DNA of 64,000 nt from positions 434,001 to 498,000 of the forward strand of contig CASCJZ010000009.1 of NCBI GenBank assembly GCA_949152475.1, in the 5' to 3' direction. This document shows positions 49,909 through 62,480 of this stretch, in pieces (within the stretch, counting starts at the first letter, position 1; each line of letters opens with the position of its first letter). The notes beneath the pieces were generated by a model. The model worked only from the letters and a program-made list of their open reading frames with translations, made no database searches and was not told the origin of the DNA. The DNA is from Terebella lapidaria (lineage: Eukaryota > Annelida > Polychaeta > Terebellida > Terebellidae). Made by a program: the position numbers and the translations under genes.

Positions 49909-49936
49909 GACCCGGGTTCAAGTCTCTTTTGAAACT
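49909..49936 (+). repeat. tRNA-like half: box B only
   Basis: GACCCGGGTTCAAGTC preceded by D-segment sequence instead of box A. The downstream T-run and TTTTAGCTTACAGAATC match delta tails of U12, U37 and U46. Confidence 0.9.
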
Positions 49937-50118
49937 ATTTTTTTTTATTTTTAGCTTACAGAATCATGATCATGCATTTAATCATAAACAAAATAACAAC
50001 ACAATTTAGTAAACGTACAATTTAAATAATTGAAAAAAATATATAACAGTACTATGGTGCAGGGGATTATAGACCAAAGCTAGTTTATAGACTTCTCTTC
50101 AAGATCATTAACTTTATT

Positions 50119-51193
50119 TTGCCAAGTCCTAGCTCTTTGAGCGATTGCTTCAGTTGTATGTTGCTCAGCGATCAAATATGTGTTCTGTCCGTCTGTTCGC
50201 ACGACAGCGGGCGCAATCCTTGTCGGAATAACATGAAATTTTCAAAGAAGATGCGCATAAGACTCCTGCACAAGCCTATTGATTTTGAAGGTCATAGCTT
50301 AAAAACTGTTGTCTTGGCGACTGAAAAACCGTTACATAACTATAACTGTGGAGGCTGGTAAACCATAAAGTAACTGTTACATGGAATACACTTCTTCACA
50401 CTGCCGGCAACGTTGGTGCAGTGGATAGAGCGTAAGACTTTGAATCCAAAGACCCGTGTTCAACCCTCCCTCAAAACTCTAATCTCTTTCACCTCTAAAT
50501 TACTTGTTATATAGTCAGTTGCAGTGTTATTTCTAGTTTATAATGCACCTTTTACATTTGGAATAGATTGAAAACTCGCCGAGATATCAAAGTAGAAAGA
50601 GCAGTGGGGTGAATCTGATTCTCAATCCGTTCACACGCCAATAAGCTGTGGAAATGATTACCCCCTGTGGACATGTCCCGTCCTAAATACACACGCTCGG
50701 TTGCATAGCAATACAGTATATCATATATGTATCCAGATGCAGATCTCAAACAACATTTCAGTGGTTTTCTAACTCTGTGATGTACAAGTGATATAACAAA
50801 GCCTAAAACTCTAGTCTAAATACAGTCTGTGTCAAGCGACAGGCTCCCTTATATTAGGACTGCTGGCGGTGACGAACCGGCCCCATTCCCGGTTTTTAGC
50901 AGTAACTTGCCATAGAGGACCTGTTACAATACATACACCACTTGACGCTGTGGGCCAGGTTGGTGCTGTGCATAGAGCTCAGGACTTTGAATCCACGGAC
51001 CCGGGTTCAACTCTCTCTCAAAACTTGTTTTTTTTCTCTCTAACTTACAGGATCATGTCTTTTATAGCATAACTGCACAATTTAATACATGTACAACTTA
51101 CTTAACAGCAACTAGAAAAAACTATTCAAGTCTCTCTCAAAACGTTTTTTAGCTGGTTTATTATAGACTTCTTTTCAAGTTCATTACTTTATT
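50119..51193 (+). repeat. U41, G unit (1,075 bp)
   Basis: Alpha body 50412-50478, D segment, beta body 50959-51025 (AGGTTGGTGCTGTGC, CCACGGACCCGGG). Confidence 0.9.
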
Positions 51194-52383
51194 TTGCCAA
51201 GTCCTAGCTCTTTGAGCGATTGCTTCAGTTGTATGTTGCTCAGCGATCAAATATGTGTTCTGTCCGTCTGTTCGCACGATAGCGGGCGCAATCCTTGTCG
51301 GAATGACATGAAATTTTCAAAGAAGATGCGCATAAGACTCCTGCACAAGCCTATTGATTTTGAAGGTCATAGCTTAAAAACTGTTGTCTTGGCGACTGAA
51401 AAACCGTTACATAACTATAACTATGGAGGCTGGAAAACCATAAAGTAACTGTTACATGGAATACACTTCTTCACACTGTCGGCAACGTTGGTGCAGTGGA
51501 TAGAGCGTAAGACTTTGAATCCAAAGACCCGTGTTCAACCCTCCCTCAAAACTCTAATCTCTTTTATCTCTAACTTAGTTTTTATACAGTCAGTTGCAGT
51601 GTTATTTCTAGTTTATAATGCACCTTTTACATTTGGAATAGATTGAAAACTCGCCGAGATATCAAAGTGGAAAGAGCAGTGTTATTTTTTTATGCACCAG
51701 GAGTTATTTTCATAGTTTTCATGTCATACTTAACTATTTGTCGCTATAAATATCACTTAACAGTGTCTCATTGGTTCCATTATGATCGTGTCTTTTATGC
51801 GTCATAGCGCATCCATGTTAGCTCCATTCTATCAATAATACATACATCATTATATCGTTCCATCTCGGTTGCGTAGTAATACAGTATATCATAAAAGTAT
51901 CCAAACGCAGATCTCAAACAACATTTCTTTTGTTTTCTGACTCAGAGGTGTACAAGTGATATAACGAAGCCTAAAACTCTTGTCTAAATACAATCTGTGG
52001 CAAGCGACAGGCTCTTTTATATCAGAACTATCCTGGGTGACGAAACGGCGTAGAGATCAGCCCCATTCCCGGTTTTTAGCAGTAATTTGCCATAGAGGAA
52101 CTGTCACAATACAACACAACTTGATGCACTCGGCCACTTTGGTGCAGTGGGTAGAGCTCAGGACTCTGAATCCACAGACCCCGGGTTCAACTCCCTCTCA
52201 AAACTTGTTTTTTTCTCTCTATCTTACAGGATCATGTCTTTTATAGCATAACTGCACAATTTAATACATGTACGACTTACTTGACAGCAAACAGATAATT
52301 CAACAAAAAAAACTATTCAAGTCTCTCTCAAAACGATTTTTAGCTGTTTTTTATAGACTTGTTTTCAAGTTCATTACTTTATT
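51194..52383 (+). repeat. U42, G unit with rejoined D segment (1,190 bp)
   Basis: Alpha body 51487-51553. At about 51680 GAGCAGTG joins TTATTTTTTTATGCACCAGG, an internal junction shared with U45, U47 and U48. Beta body 52138-52205. Confidence 0.9.
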
Positions 52384-53431
52384 TTGCCAAGTCCTAGCTC
52401 TTTGAGCGATTGCTTCAGTTGTATGTTGCTCAGCGATCAAATATGTGTTCTGTCCGTCTGTTCACACGATAGCGGGCGCAATCCTTGTCGGAATGACATG
52501 AAATTTTCAAAGAATATGCGCATAAAACTCCTGCACAAGCCTATTGATTTTGAAGGTCATAGCTAAAAAACTGTTGTCTTGGCGACTGAAAAACCGTTAC
52601 ATAACTATAACTATGGAGGCTGGAAAACCATAAAGTAACTGTTACATGGAATACACTTCTTCACACTGTCGGCAATGTTGGTTCAGTGGATAGAGCGTAA
52701 GACTTTGAATCCAAAGACCCGTGTTCAACCCTCCCTCAAAACTCTTTTATCTCTAACTTACTTTTCATACAGTCAGTTGCAGTGTTATTTCTAGTTTATA
52801 ATGCACTTTTTACATTTGGAATAAATTGAAAACTCGCAGAGATATCAAAGTAGAAAGAGCAGTGGGGTGAATCTGATTCTCAATCCGTTCACACGCCAAT
52901 AAGCTGTAGAAACGATTACCCCCTGTGAATGTGTCCCGTCCTAAATACACACGCTCGGTTGCATAGTAATACAGTTTATCATATATGTATCCAAATGCAG
53001 ATCTCAAACACCATTTCAGTGGTTTTCCAACTCAGTGATGTACAAGTGATATAACAAAGCCTAAAACTCTAGTCTAAATACAGTCTGTGTCAAGCGACAG
53101 GCTCCCTTATATTAGGACTGCTGCGGGTGACGAACCGGCAAAGGAACCGGCCCCATTCCCGGTTTTTAGCAGTAACTTGCCATAGAGGAACTGTCACAAT
53201 ACAACACAACTTGATGCTGTCGGCCACTTTGGTGCTGTGCGTAGAGCTCAGGACTTTGAATCCACAGACCCGGGTTCAAATCTCTCTTGAAATTATTTTA
53301 TTTTTATTTTCAACTTACACAATCATGATCATGAATTTCGTTCTAAACAACATAACAACACAATTTACTAACTCTATGAAGCTAGAGTAAACGCTAGTGT
53401 ATAGACTTCTTTCCAAGTTCATTACTTTATT
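52384..53431 (+). repeat. U43, G unit (1,048 bp)
   Basis: First body 52677-52743 has a changed box A (GTTGGTTCAGTGG); D segment; beta body 53228-53294. Lacks the rejoined junction of U42. Confidence 0.9.
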
Positions 53432-54293
53432 TTGCCAAGTCCTAGCTCTTTGAGCGATTGCTTCATTGGCAAAATAAATTTTGCCAAGTATGTTGGTCAG
53501 TCATCTTGTTTGTTTGTTTGTTTGTTTGTATGTTTGTCTGTCCGTCAGTTTGCACGATAGCGGGGACAATTCTTGTCGGATTTTCATGAAATTTTGACAC
53601 AACATGTGCAAGGATTTTCCACATAAGCCTTTCGTTTCTGAAGGTCAAAGGTCAAAAATTGACGTCAAGGTCGTTCAAAAACCAAAAAATTTAAAATCGT
53701 AATAACTCCAGTTATATTTTATCTGGAGTTTCGAGATTTCTAGCATCGATTACTATGGCCAATTCGGCATCTTTTGATGTATGGCCGACAGCTGTTGAGT
53801 CAAAATTGACGATTTTGACTCCAGGTTAAAAAGACGGGGGTCTGGAGTTTCTGGATCAAAAGTTTCATGCATTGTTGTGCAGTCAATTCTTGTCGGATTC
53901 TTATGAAATTTTCACAGCACATGTACACAAGATGTCGGCATATTCCTGTTGTTTCTCAAGGTCAAAGGTCAAGAATTAACGCCAAGGTCATTGAAAAACC
54001 AAAAAATTAAAAACCGTCATAACTCCACTTTCATTCCACCTGCACTTCCAAGAGTGTTCACGTCTTTTATTTTGGCCAATTCTGCATCATTTGATGTATG
54101 ACCGACAGCGGTTGAATCAAAATTGACCATTTAAACTCCTGGTGAAACACATGGGGGTCAGGAATTTCGGATCCAAAATTTAACACATTGCTGTGCAGTC
54201 GATTCTTGTGTGATTTTGATGAAATTCTCACAGAATATGTGCGCAGAACGTCTGCATAACCCTAATGATTTGGAACATTATAACTCTAAAACT

Positions 54294-54307
54294 GTTGTCA
54301 TGGCAAC
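54294..54307 (+). promoter_or_regulatory. X-box-like palindrome (candidate)
   Basis: GTTGTCATGGCAAC differs by one base from the perfect palindrome GTTGCCATGGCAAC recognised by RFX-family factors. Most L units have GTTGTCACGGCAAC at this place (385-398 in U0), U36 has GTTGTCATGGTAAC, and G units have GTTGTCTTGGCGAC. Binding is only a motif-based guess. Confidence 0.3.
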
Positions 54308-54677
54308 AAAAATTCGCTACTTGAAAGCATTGCATGAAAACCACGATAGCATTGCTAAATGAAATACATCTCTTCACATTGCTAGCGACGTCAGTGCTGT
54401 GCGTAGAGCTTAGGACCTTTAATCCACAGACCCGGGTTCAAGTCTCTCTCAGAACTATTTTTTTTTCTCTATTTTTTAATTACAAATAACAAAACAGACG
54501 TTCGTAGTGTACAAATTCAGCAAATAAATGTAGCAGGAGAAATCTACATCGTTTTTATGTCATCGTACTCAATTATTTCTCACCAAGAATTTCCTAAAAT
54601 CATTTAATAGTGTCTCATTGGTTCCATTATGATCATGTTTTCCATGCATCATAACGCACCTGTTAACTCCTAAATAT

Positions 54678-55029
54678 GAGTAATCAGCAATATATTCGCC
54701 ATGTGACAGTGTGTGCGATTAGGCAAAAAGCGCGGACCTCATAGTGCCAGGCAATTTGCGTACCATTGAAGATTTTCCCAGTCGAGTGACTCGATTCCAC
54801 ATGCAATATGACTAGAATCTAGCATCAATGCGAGATTATAAATTACAGTTACCCGGCGATTTAGCAGCCAGTTATTCAAGTTTTTTTTTAAATGCTAGTT
54901 GTCTGCAGTTAACCTATCAATCGTAGGCTACAGGCCCTAACCAGCCAGCATGAGCAGCATCTGTCAACTCACGTAGGCCTGCATGATCGATCTGGGTTTG
55001 GGTTTGTTTTTCGTTTTGACGGAATTTCT
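54678..55029. other. Single-copy island, ~350 bp
   Basis: Between TGTTAACTCCTAAATAT (array) and CACAAAACTTTTTTT (array) lies sequence seen nowhere else in the window. It replaces the stretch where a D segment end and a tRNA-like body would be expected. It holds the small inverted repeat TCGAGT-G-ACTCGA near 54781-54795, a T-run and GGGTTTGGGTTTG. No terminal inverted repeats, target duplication or frame of note were seen. It may be a degraded mobile element or a remnant of pre-array DNA. Confidence 0.7.
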
Positions 55030-55788
55030 ATCACAAAACTTTTTTTTTTCTTTACATCATCATGTATTTAATTCCAAATAACAAAACAACGCATTCATAA
55101 TGTAGGTATCCAGCAAATAAATGCACCAGGAGTAATTTTCATAGTTTTCATGTCATCATACTTAACTATTTGTCGCTATAAATATCACTTAACAGTGTCT
55201 CATTGGTTCCATCATGATCGTGTCTTTTATGCATCATAGCGCATCCGTGTTAGCTAGATTCTATCAATAATACATACATCATTATATTGTTCCATCTCGG
55301 TTGCGTAGTAATACAGTATATCATAAAAGTATCCAAATGCAGATCTCAAACAACATTTCTTTTGCTTTCTGACTCAGTGATGTACTAGTGATATAACAAA
55401 GCCTAAAACTCTACTCTTAATACAGTCTGTGTCAAACGACAGGCCACTTTATATCAGAACTATTGGGGGTGATCAACCGGCGGAGCAAACGGGCCCCATT
55501 CCCGGTTTTTAGCAGTACATACAATAAATACACCACTTCACACTGTCGGTAACTTTGGTGCTGTGCATAGAGCTCAGGACATTGAATCCACAGACCCGGG
55601 TTCAACTCTCTCTCAAAACTTGTTTTTTTCTCTCTAACTTACAGGATCATGTCTTTTATAGCATAACTGTACAATTACAACTTACTTAAAAGCAACTAGA
55701 TAATTTTAAAAAAAGAACTATTCAAGTCTCTCTCAGAACGTTTTTTTAGCTAGTTTATAGACCTCTCTTCAAGATCATTAACTTTATT

Positions 55789-56936
55789 TTGCCAAGTCCT
55801 AGCTCTTTGAGCGATTGCTTCAGTTGTATGTTGCTCAGCGATCAAATATGTGTTCTGTCCGTCTGTTCGCATGATAGCGGGCGCAATCCTTGTCGGAATG
55901 ACATGAAATTTTCAAAGAAGATGCGCATAAGACTCCTGCACAAGCCTATTGATTTTGAAGGTCATAGCTTAAAAACTGTTGTCTTGGCGACTGAAAAACC
56001 GTTACATAACTATAACTATGGAGGCTGGAAAACCGTAAAGTAACTGTTACATGGAATACACTTCTTCACACTGTCGGCAACGTTGGTGCAGTGGATAGAG
56101 CGTAAGACTTTGAATCCAAAGACCCGTGTTCAACCCTCCTTCAAAACTCTAATCTCTTTTATCTCTAACTTAGTTTTTATACAGTCAGTTGCAGTGTTAT
56201 TTCTAGTTTATAATGCACCTTTTACATTTGGAATAGATTGAAAACTCGCCGAGATATCAAAGTAGAAAGAGCAGTGTTATTTTTTTATGCACCAGGAGTT
56301 ATTTTCATAGTTTTCATGTCATACTTAACTATTTGTCGCTATAAATATCACTTAACAGTGTCTCATTGGTTCCATTATGATCGTGTCTTTTATGCGTCAT
56401 AGCGCATCCGTGTTAGCTCCATTCTATCAATAATACATACATCATTATATCGTTCCATCTCGGTTGCGTAGTAATACAGTATATCATAAAAGTATCCAAA
56501 CGCAGATCTCAAACAACATTTCTTTTGTTTTCTGACTCAGAGGTGTACAAGTGATATAACGAAGCCTAAAACTCTTGTCTAAATACAATCTGTGGCAAGC
56601 GACAGGCTCTTTTATATCAGAACTATCCTGGGTGACGAAACGGCGTAGAGATCAGCCCCATTCCCGGTTTTTAGCAGTAATTTGCCTTCAAGGACCTGTT
56701 ACAATACAACACAACTTGTTGCTGTCAGCCCCGTTGGTGCAGTGCATAGAGCTCAGGACTTTGAATCCACAGACCCGGGTTCAAATCTCTCTTGAAATTA
56801 TTTTATTTTTATTTTCAACTTACACAATCATGATCATGAATTTCGTTCTAAACAACATAACAACACAATTTAATAACTGTATCAAGCTAGTGTAAAAGCT
56901 AGTGTGTAGACTTCTTTTCCAGTTCATTACTTTATT
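55789..56936 (+). repeat. U45, G unit, 1,148-bp family copy 1
   Basis: Alpha body 56082-56148, rejoined D segment (junction about 56275), beta-position body 56733-56799 with CCGTTGGTGCAGTGCATAG. Near-identical to U47 and U48. Confidence 0.93.
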
Positions 56937-57519
56937 TTGCCAAGTCCTAGCTCTCTGAGCGATTGCTTCATTACTTGGCAAAATACATTTTTGCCAAGTA
57001 TGTTGGTCAGTCAGCTTGTTTGTTTGTCTGTCCGTCAGTTTGCACGATAGCGGCCGCAATCCTCGTCTGAATGACATCAAATTTACACAGAAGATGCGCA
57101 TAAGACTCCTTTATAAGCCTATTGAATTTGAAGATCATAGCTCAAAAACTGTTGTCTTGGCGACCAAAAAACGGTTACATTGCTTAAACCTATGGAGATT
57201 GGAAAGCCATACATGAGTTGTTACGTGGATGACACCTCCTGCAACTGCCAACCACGTTAGTGCTGAGCATAGAGCGTACGACTCTCAATCCACAGACCCG
57301 GGTTCAAGTCTCTCTTGAAACTATTTTTTTTTTATTTTTAGCTTACAGAATCATGATCATACATTTAATCATAAACAAAATAACAACACAATTTAGTAAA
57401 CGTACAATTTAGTTAACGATAAATAAATAATTGAAAAAAATATATAACAGTACTATGGTGCAGGGGTTTATAGACCAAAGCTAGTTTATAGACTTCTCTT
57501 CAAGATCATTAACTTTATT
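56937..57519 (+). repeat. U46, S unit inside the 1,148-bp family (583 bp)
   Basis: Variant palindrome 56973-56999, delta body 57256-57322. It separates U45 from U47, so one copy of the family has a period of 1,731 bp (1,148 + 583). Confidence 0.93.
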
Positions 57520-58667
57520 TTGCCAAGTCCTAGCTCTTTGAGCGATTGCTTCAGTTGTATGTTGCTCAGCGATCAAATATGTGTTCTGTCCGTCTGTTCG
57601 CATGATAGCGGGCGCAATCCTTGTCGGAATGACATGAAATTTTCAAAGAAGATGCGCATAAGACTCCTGCACAAGCCTATTGATTTTGAAGGTCATAGCT
57701 TAAAAACTGTTGTCTTGGCGACTGAAAAACCGTTACATAACTATAACTATGGAGGCTGGAAAACCGTAAAGTAACTGTTACATGGAATACACTTCTTCAC
57801 ACTGTCGGCAACGTTGGTGCAGTGGATAGAGCGTAAGACTTTGAATCCAAAGACCCGTGTTCAACCCTCCTTCAAAACTCTAATCTCTTTTATCTCTAAC
57901 TTAGTTTTTATACAGTCAGTTGCAGTGTTATTTCTAGTTTATAATGCACCTTTTACATTTGGAATAGATTGAAAACTCGCCGAGATATCAAAGTAGAAAG
58001 AGCAGTGTTATTTTTTTATGCACCAGGAGTTATTTTCATAGTTTTCATGTCATACTTAACTATTTGTCGCTATAAATATCACTTAACAGTGTCTCATTGG
58101 TTCCATTATGATCGTGTCTTTTATGCGTCATAGCGCATCCGTGTTAGCTCCATTCTATCAATAATACATACATCATTATATCGTTCCATCTCGGTTGCGT
58201 AGTAATACAGTATATCATAAAAGTATCCAAACGCAGATCTCAAACAACATTTCTTTTGTTTTCTGACTCAGAGGTGTACAAGTGATATAACGAAGCCTAA
58301 AACTCTTGTCTAAATACAATCTGTGGCAAGCGACAGGCTCTTTTATATCAGAACTATCCTGGGTGACGAAACGGCGTAGAGATCAGCCCCATTCCCGGTT
58401 TTTAGCAGTAATTTGCCTTCAAGGACCTGTTACAATACAACACAACTTGTTGCTGTCAGCCCCGTTGGTGCAGTGCATAGAGCTCAGGACTTTGAATCCA
58501 CAGACCCGGGTTCAAATCTCTCTTGAAATTATTTTATTTTTATTTTCAACTTACACAATCATGATCATGAATTTCGTTCTAAACAACATAACAACACAAT
58601 TTAATAACTGTATCAAGCTAGTGTAAAAGCTAGTGTGTAGACTTCTTTTCCAGTTCATTACTTTATT
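57520..58667 (+). repeat. U47, G unit, 1,148-bp family copy 2
   Basis: Alpha body 57813-57879, junction about 58006, beta-position body 58464-58530. Confidence 0.93.
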
Positions 58668-59815
58668 TTGCCAAGTCCTAGCTCTCTGAGCGATTGCTTC
58701 AGTTGTATGTTGCTCAGCGATCAAATATGTGTTCTGTCCGTCTGTTCGCATGATAGCGGGCGCAATCCTTGTCGGAATGACATGAAATTTTCAAAGAAGA
58801 TGCGCATAAGACTCCTGCACAAGCCTATTGATTTTGAAGGTCATAGCTTAAAAACTGTTGTCTTGGCGACTGAAAAACCGTTACATAACTATAACTATGG
58901 AGGCTGGAAAACCGTAAAGTAACTGTTACATGGAATACACTTCTTCACACTGTCGGCAACGTTGGTGCAGTGGATAGAGCGTAAGACTTTGAATCCAAAG
59001 ACCCGTGTTCAACCCTCCTTCAAAACTCTAATCTCTTTTATCTCTAACTTAGTTTTTATACAGTCAGTTGCAGTGTTATTTCTAGTTTATAATGCACCTT
59101 TTACATTTGGAATAGATTGAAAACTCGCCGAGATATCAAAGTAGAAAGAGCAGTGTTATTTTTTTATGCACCAGGAGTTATTTTCATAGTTTTCATGTCA
59201 TACTTAACTATTTGTCGCTATAAATATCACTTAACAGTGTCTCATTGGTTCCATTATGATCGTGTCTTTTATGCGTCATAGCGCATCCGTGTTAGCTCCA
59301 TTCTATCAATAATACATACATCATTATATCGTTCCATCTCGGTTGCGTAGTAATACAGTATATCATAAAAGTATCCAAACGCAGATCTCAAACAACATTT
59401 CTTTTGTTTTCTGACTCAGAGGTGTACAAGTGATATAACGAAGCCTAAAACTCTTGTCTAAATACAATCTGTGGCAAGCGACAGGCTCTTTTATATCAGA
59501 ACTATCCTGGGTGACGAAACGGCGTAGAGATCAGCCCCATTCCCGGTTTTTAGCAGTAATTTGCCTTCAAGGACCTGTTACAATACAACACAACTTGTTG
59601 CTGTCAGCCCCGTTGGTGCAGTGCATAGAGCTCAGGACTTTGAATCCACAGACCCGGGTTCAAATCTCTCTTGAAATTATTTTATTTTTATTTTCAACTT
59701 ACACAATCATGATCATGAATTTCGTTCTAAACAACATAACAACACAATTTAATAACTGTATCAAGCTAGTGTAAAAGCTAGTGTGTAGACTTCTTTTCCA
59801 GTTCATTACTTTATT
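58668..59815 (+). repeat. U48, G unit, 1,148-bp family copy 3
   Basis: Alpha body 58961-59027, junction about 59154, beta-position body 59612-59678. Same length as U47 to the base. Confidence 0.93.
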
Positions 59816-60890
59816 TTGCCAAGTCCTAGCTCTCTGAGCGATTGCTTCAGTTGTATGTTGCTCAGCGATCAAATATGTGTTCTGTCCGTCTGTTCGCATG
59901 ATAGCGGGCGCAATCCTTGTCGGAATGACATGAAATTTTCAAAGAAGATGCGCATAAGACTCCTGCACAAGCCTATTGATTTTGAAGGTCATAGCTTAAA
60001 AACTGTTGTCTTGGCGACTGAAAAACCGTTACATAACTATAACTATGGAGGCTGGAAAACCGTAAAGTAACTGTTACATGGAATACACTTCTTCACACTG
60101 TCGGCAACGTTGGTGCAGTGGATAGAGCGTAAGACTTTGAATCCAAAGACCCGTGTTCAACCCTCCTTCAAAACTCTAATCTCTTTTATCTCTAACTTAG
60201 TTTTCATACAGTCAGTTGCAGTGTTATTTCTAGTTTATAATGCACCTTTTACATTTGGAATAAATTAAAAACTCGCCGAGATATCAAAGTAGAAAGAGCA
60301 GTGGGGTGAATCTGATTCTCAATCCGTTCACACGCCAATAAGCTGTAGAAACGATTACCCCCTGTGGACATGTCCCGTCCTAAATACACACGCTCGGTTG
60401 CATAGCAATACAGTATATCATATATGTATCCAGATGCAGATCTCAAACAACATTTCAGTGGTTTTCTAACTCAGTGATGTACAAGTGATATAACAAAGCC
60501 TAAAACTCTAGTCTAAATACAGTCTGTGTCAAGCGACAGGCTCCCTTATATTAGGACTGCTGGGGGTGACGAACCGGCAAAGGAACCGGCCCCGTTCCCG
60601 GTTTTTAGCAGTACATACAATAAATGCACCATTTCACACTGTCGGCAACTTTGGTGCTGTGCATAGAGCTCAGGACTCTGAATCCACAGACCCTGGGTCT
60701 CCCTCTCAAAACTTGTTTTTTCTCTCCAACTTACAGGATCATGTCTTTTATAGCATAACTGCACAGTTTAATACATGTACAACTTACTTAACAGCAACTA
60801 GATAATTTAAAAAAAGAACTCTTCAAGTCTCTCTCAAAACGTTTTTTAGCTGGTTCATTTTAGACTTCTTTTCAAGTTCATTACTTTATT
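59816..60890 (+). repeat. U49, G unit (1,075 bp)
   Basis: Starts as a fourth copy of the 1,148-bp family (alpha body 60109-60175) but from about 60203 has the ordinary, unjoined D segment. Second body 60650-60713 has a damaged box B (CCCTGGGTCTCCC, no TTCAA). Confidence 0.9.
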
Positions 60891-61448
60891 TTGCCAAGTC
60901 CTAGCTCTTTGAGCGATTGCTTCAGTTGTATGTTGCTCAGCGATCAAATATGTGTTCTGTCCGTCTGTTCGCACGATAGCGGGCGCAATCCTTGTCGGAA
61001 TGACATGAAATTTGCAAAGAAGATGCGCATAAGACTCCTGCACAAGCCTATTGATTTTGAAGGTCATAGCTCAAAAACTGTTGTCTTGGCGACCAAAAAA
61101 CGGTTACATTGCTTAAACCTATGGAGATTGGAAAGCCATACATGAGTTGTTACGTGGATGACACCTCCTGCAACTGCCAGCCACGTTAGTGCTGAGCATA
61201 GAGCGTACGACTCTCAATCCACAGACCCGGGTTCAAGTCTCTCTTGAAACTATTTTTTTTTTATTTTTAGCTTACAGAATCATGATCATACATTTAATCA
61301 TAAACAAAATAACAACACAATTTAGTAAACGTACAATTTAGTTAACGATAAATAAATAATTGAAAAAAAATATATAACAGTATTATGGTGCAGGGGTTTA
61401 TAAACCAAAGCTAGTTTATAGACTTCTCTTCAAGTTCATAACTTTATT
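60891..61448 (+). repeat. U50, G/S chimera (558 bp)
   Basis: Begins with the G-specific GTTGTATGTTGCTCAGCG and G subrepeat, then near 61070-61085 becomes the S variety (GCGACCAAAAAACGGTTAC, CCTATGGAGATTGG), ending with delta body 61185-61251. The crossover lies in homologous sequence. Confidence 0.92.
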
Positions 61449-62480
61449 TTGCCAAGTCCTAGCTCTTTGAGCGATTGCTTCAGTTGTATGTTGCTCAGCG
61501 ATCAAATATGTGTTCTGTCCGTCTGTCCGCACGATAGCGGGCGCAATCCTTGTCGGAATGACATGAAATTTTCAAAGAAGATGCGCATAAGACTCCTGCA
61601 CAAGCCTATTGATTTTGAAAGTCACAGCTTAAAAACTGTTGTCTTGGCGACTGAAAAACCGTTACATAACTGTAACTATGGAGGCTGGAAAACCATAAAG
61701 TAACTGTTACATGGAATACACTTCTTCACACTGTCGGCAACGTTGGTGCAGTGGATAGAGCGTAAGACTTTGAATCCAAAGACCCGTGTTCAACCCTCCC
61801 TCAAAACTCAAATATGTTTTATTTCTAACTTCGTTTTTATACAGTCAGTTGCAGTGTTATTTCTAGTTTATAATGCACCTTTTACATTTGGAATAGATTG
61901 AAAACTCGCCGAGAAATCTAAGTAGAAAGAGCAGTGGGGTGAATCTGATTCTCAATCCGTTCACACGCCAATAAGCTGTAGAAACCATTACCCCCTGTGG
62001 ACATGTCCCGTCCTAAATACACACGCTCGGTTGCATAGCAATACAGTATATCATATATGTATCCAGATGCAGATCTCAAACAACATTTCAGTGGTTTTCT
62101 AACTCAGTGATGTACAAGTGATATAACAAAGCCTCTAGTCTAAATACAGTCTGTGTCAAGCGACAGGCTCCCTTATATTAGGACTGCTGCGGGTGACGAA
62201 CCGGCAAAGGAACCGGCCCCATTCCCGGTTTTTAGCAGTACATACAATAAATACACAACTTGATGCTGTCGGCCACTTTGGTGCTGTGCGTAGAGCTCAG
62301 GACTTTGAATCCACAGACCCGGGTTTAAATCTCTCTTGAAATTATTTTATTTTTATTTTCAACTTACACAATCATGATCATGAATTTCGTTCTAAACAAC
62401 ATAACAATACAATTTAATAACTGTATCAAGCTAGTGTAAAAGCTAGTGTATAGACTTCTTTTCCAGTTCATTACTTTATT
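61449..62480 (+). repeat. U51, G unit (1,032 bp)
   Basis: Alpha body 61742-61808, D segment, beta body 62277-62343 with box B variant GGGTTTAAATC. Confidence 0.9.

Larger units (their letters stand above)
49241..50118 (+). repeat. U40, G unit with split tRNA-like bodies (878 bp)
   Basis: First body 49534-49579 ends at GACCCGT, losing about 21 bp that hold box B. The D segment then stops at AAAGCCTAA and joins GACCCGGGTTCAAG at 49909, so the second body (49909-49936) has only the box B half and a delta-type tail. Confidence 0.92.
53432..55788 (+). repeat. U44, XL unit with foreign island (2,357 bp)
   Basis: Truncated palindrome (TTCATTGGCAAAAT, about 53463), TTTG run, three subrepeats, gamma-like body 54390-54456, island 54678-55029, a D segment of U36 variety changing to U1 variety near 55365-55380, beta body 55554-55620. 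The third subrepeat and the first tail are more diverged than in any other L unit, so this unit may be old. Confidence 0.88.

Noticed and set aside
54661-55060. Host gene exon in the single-copy island
   Set aside because: No convincing open frame or paired splice signals; about 350 bp bounded by array sequence on both sides.
56575-56895. 106-codon frame through a D segment and beta body
   Set aside because: TTG start, copies identical only in the recently duplicated 1,148-bp family, no recognisable domain.
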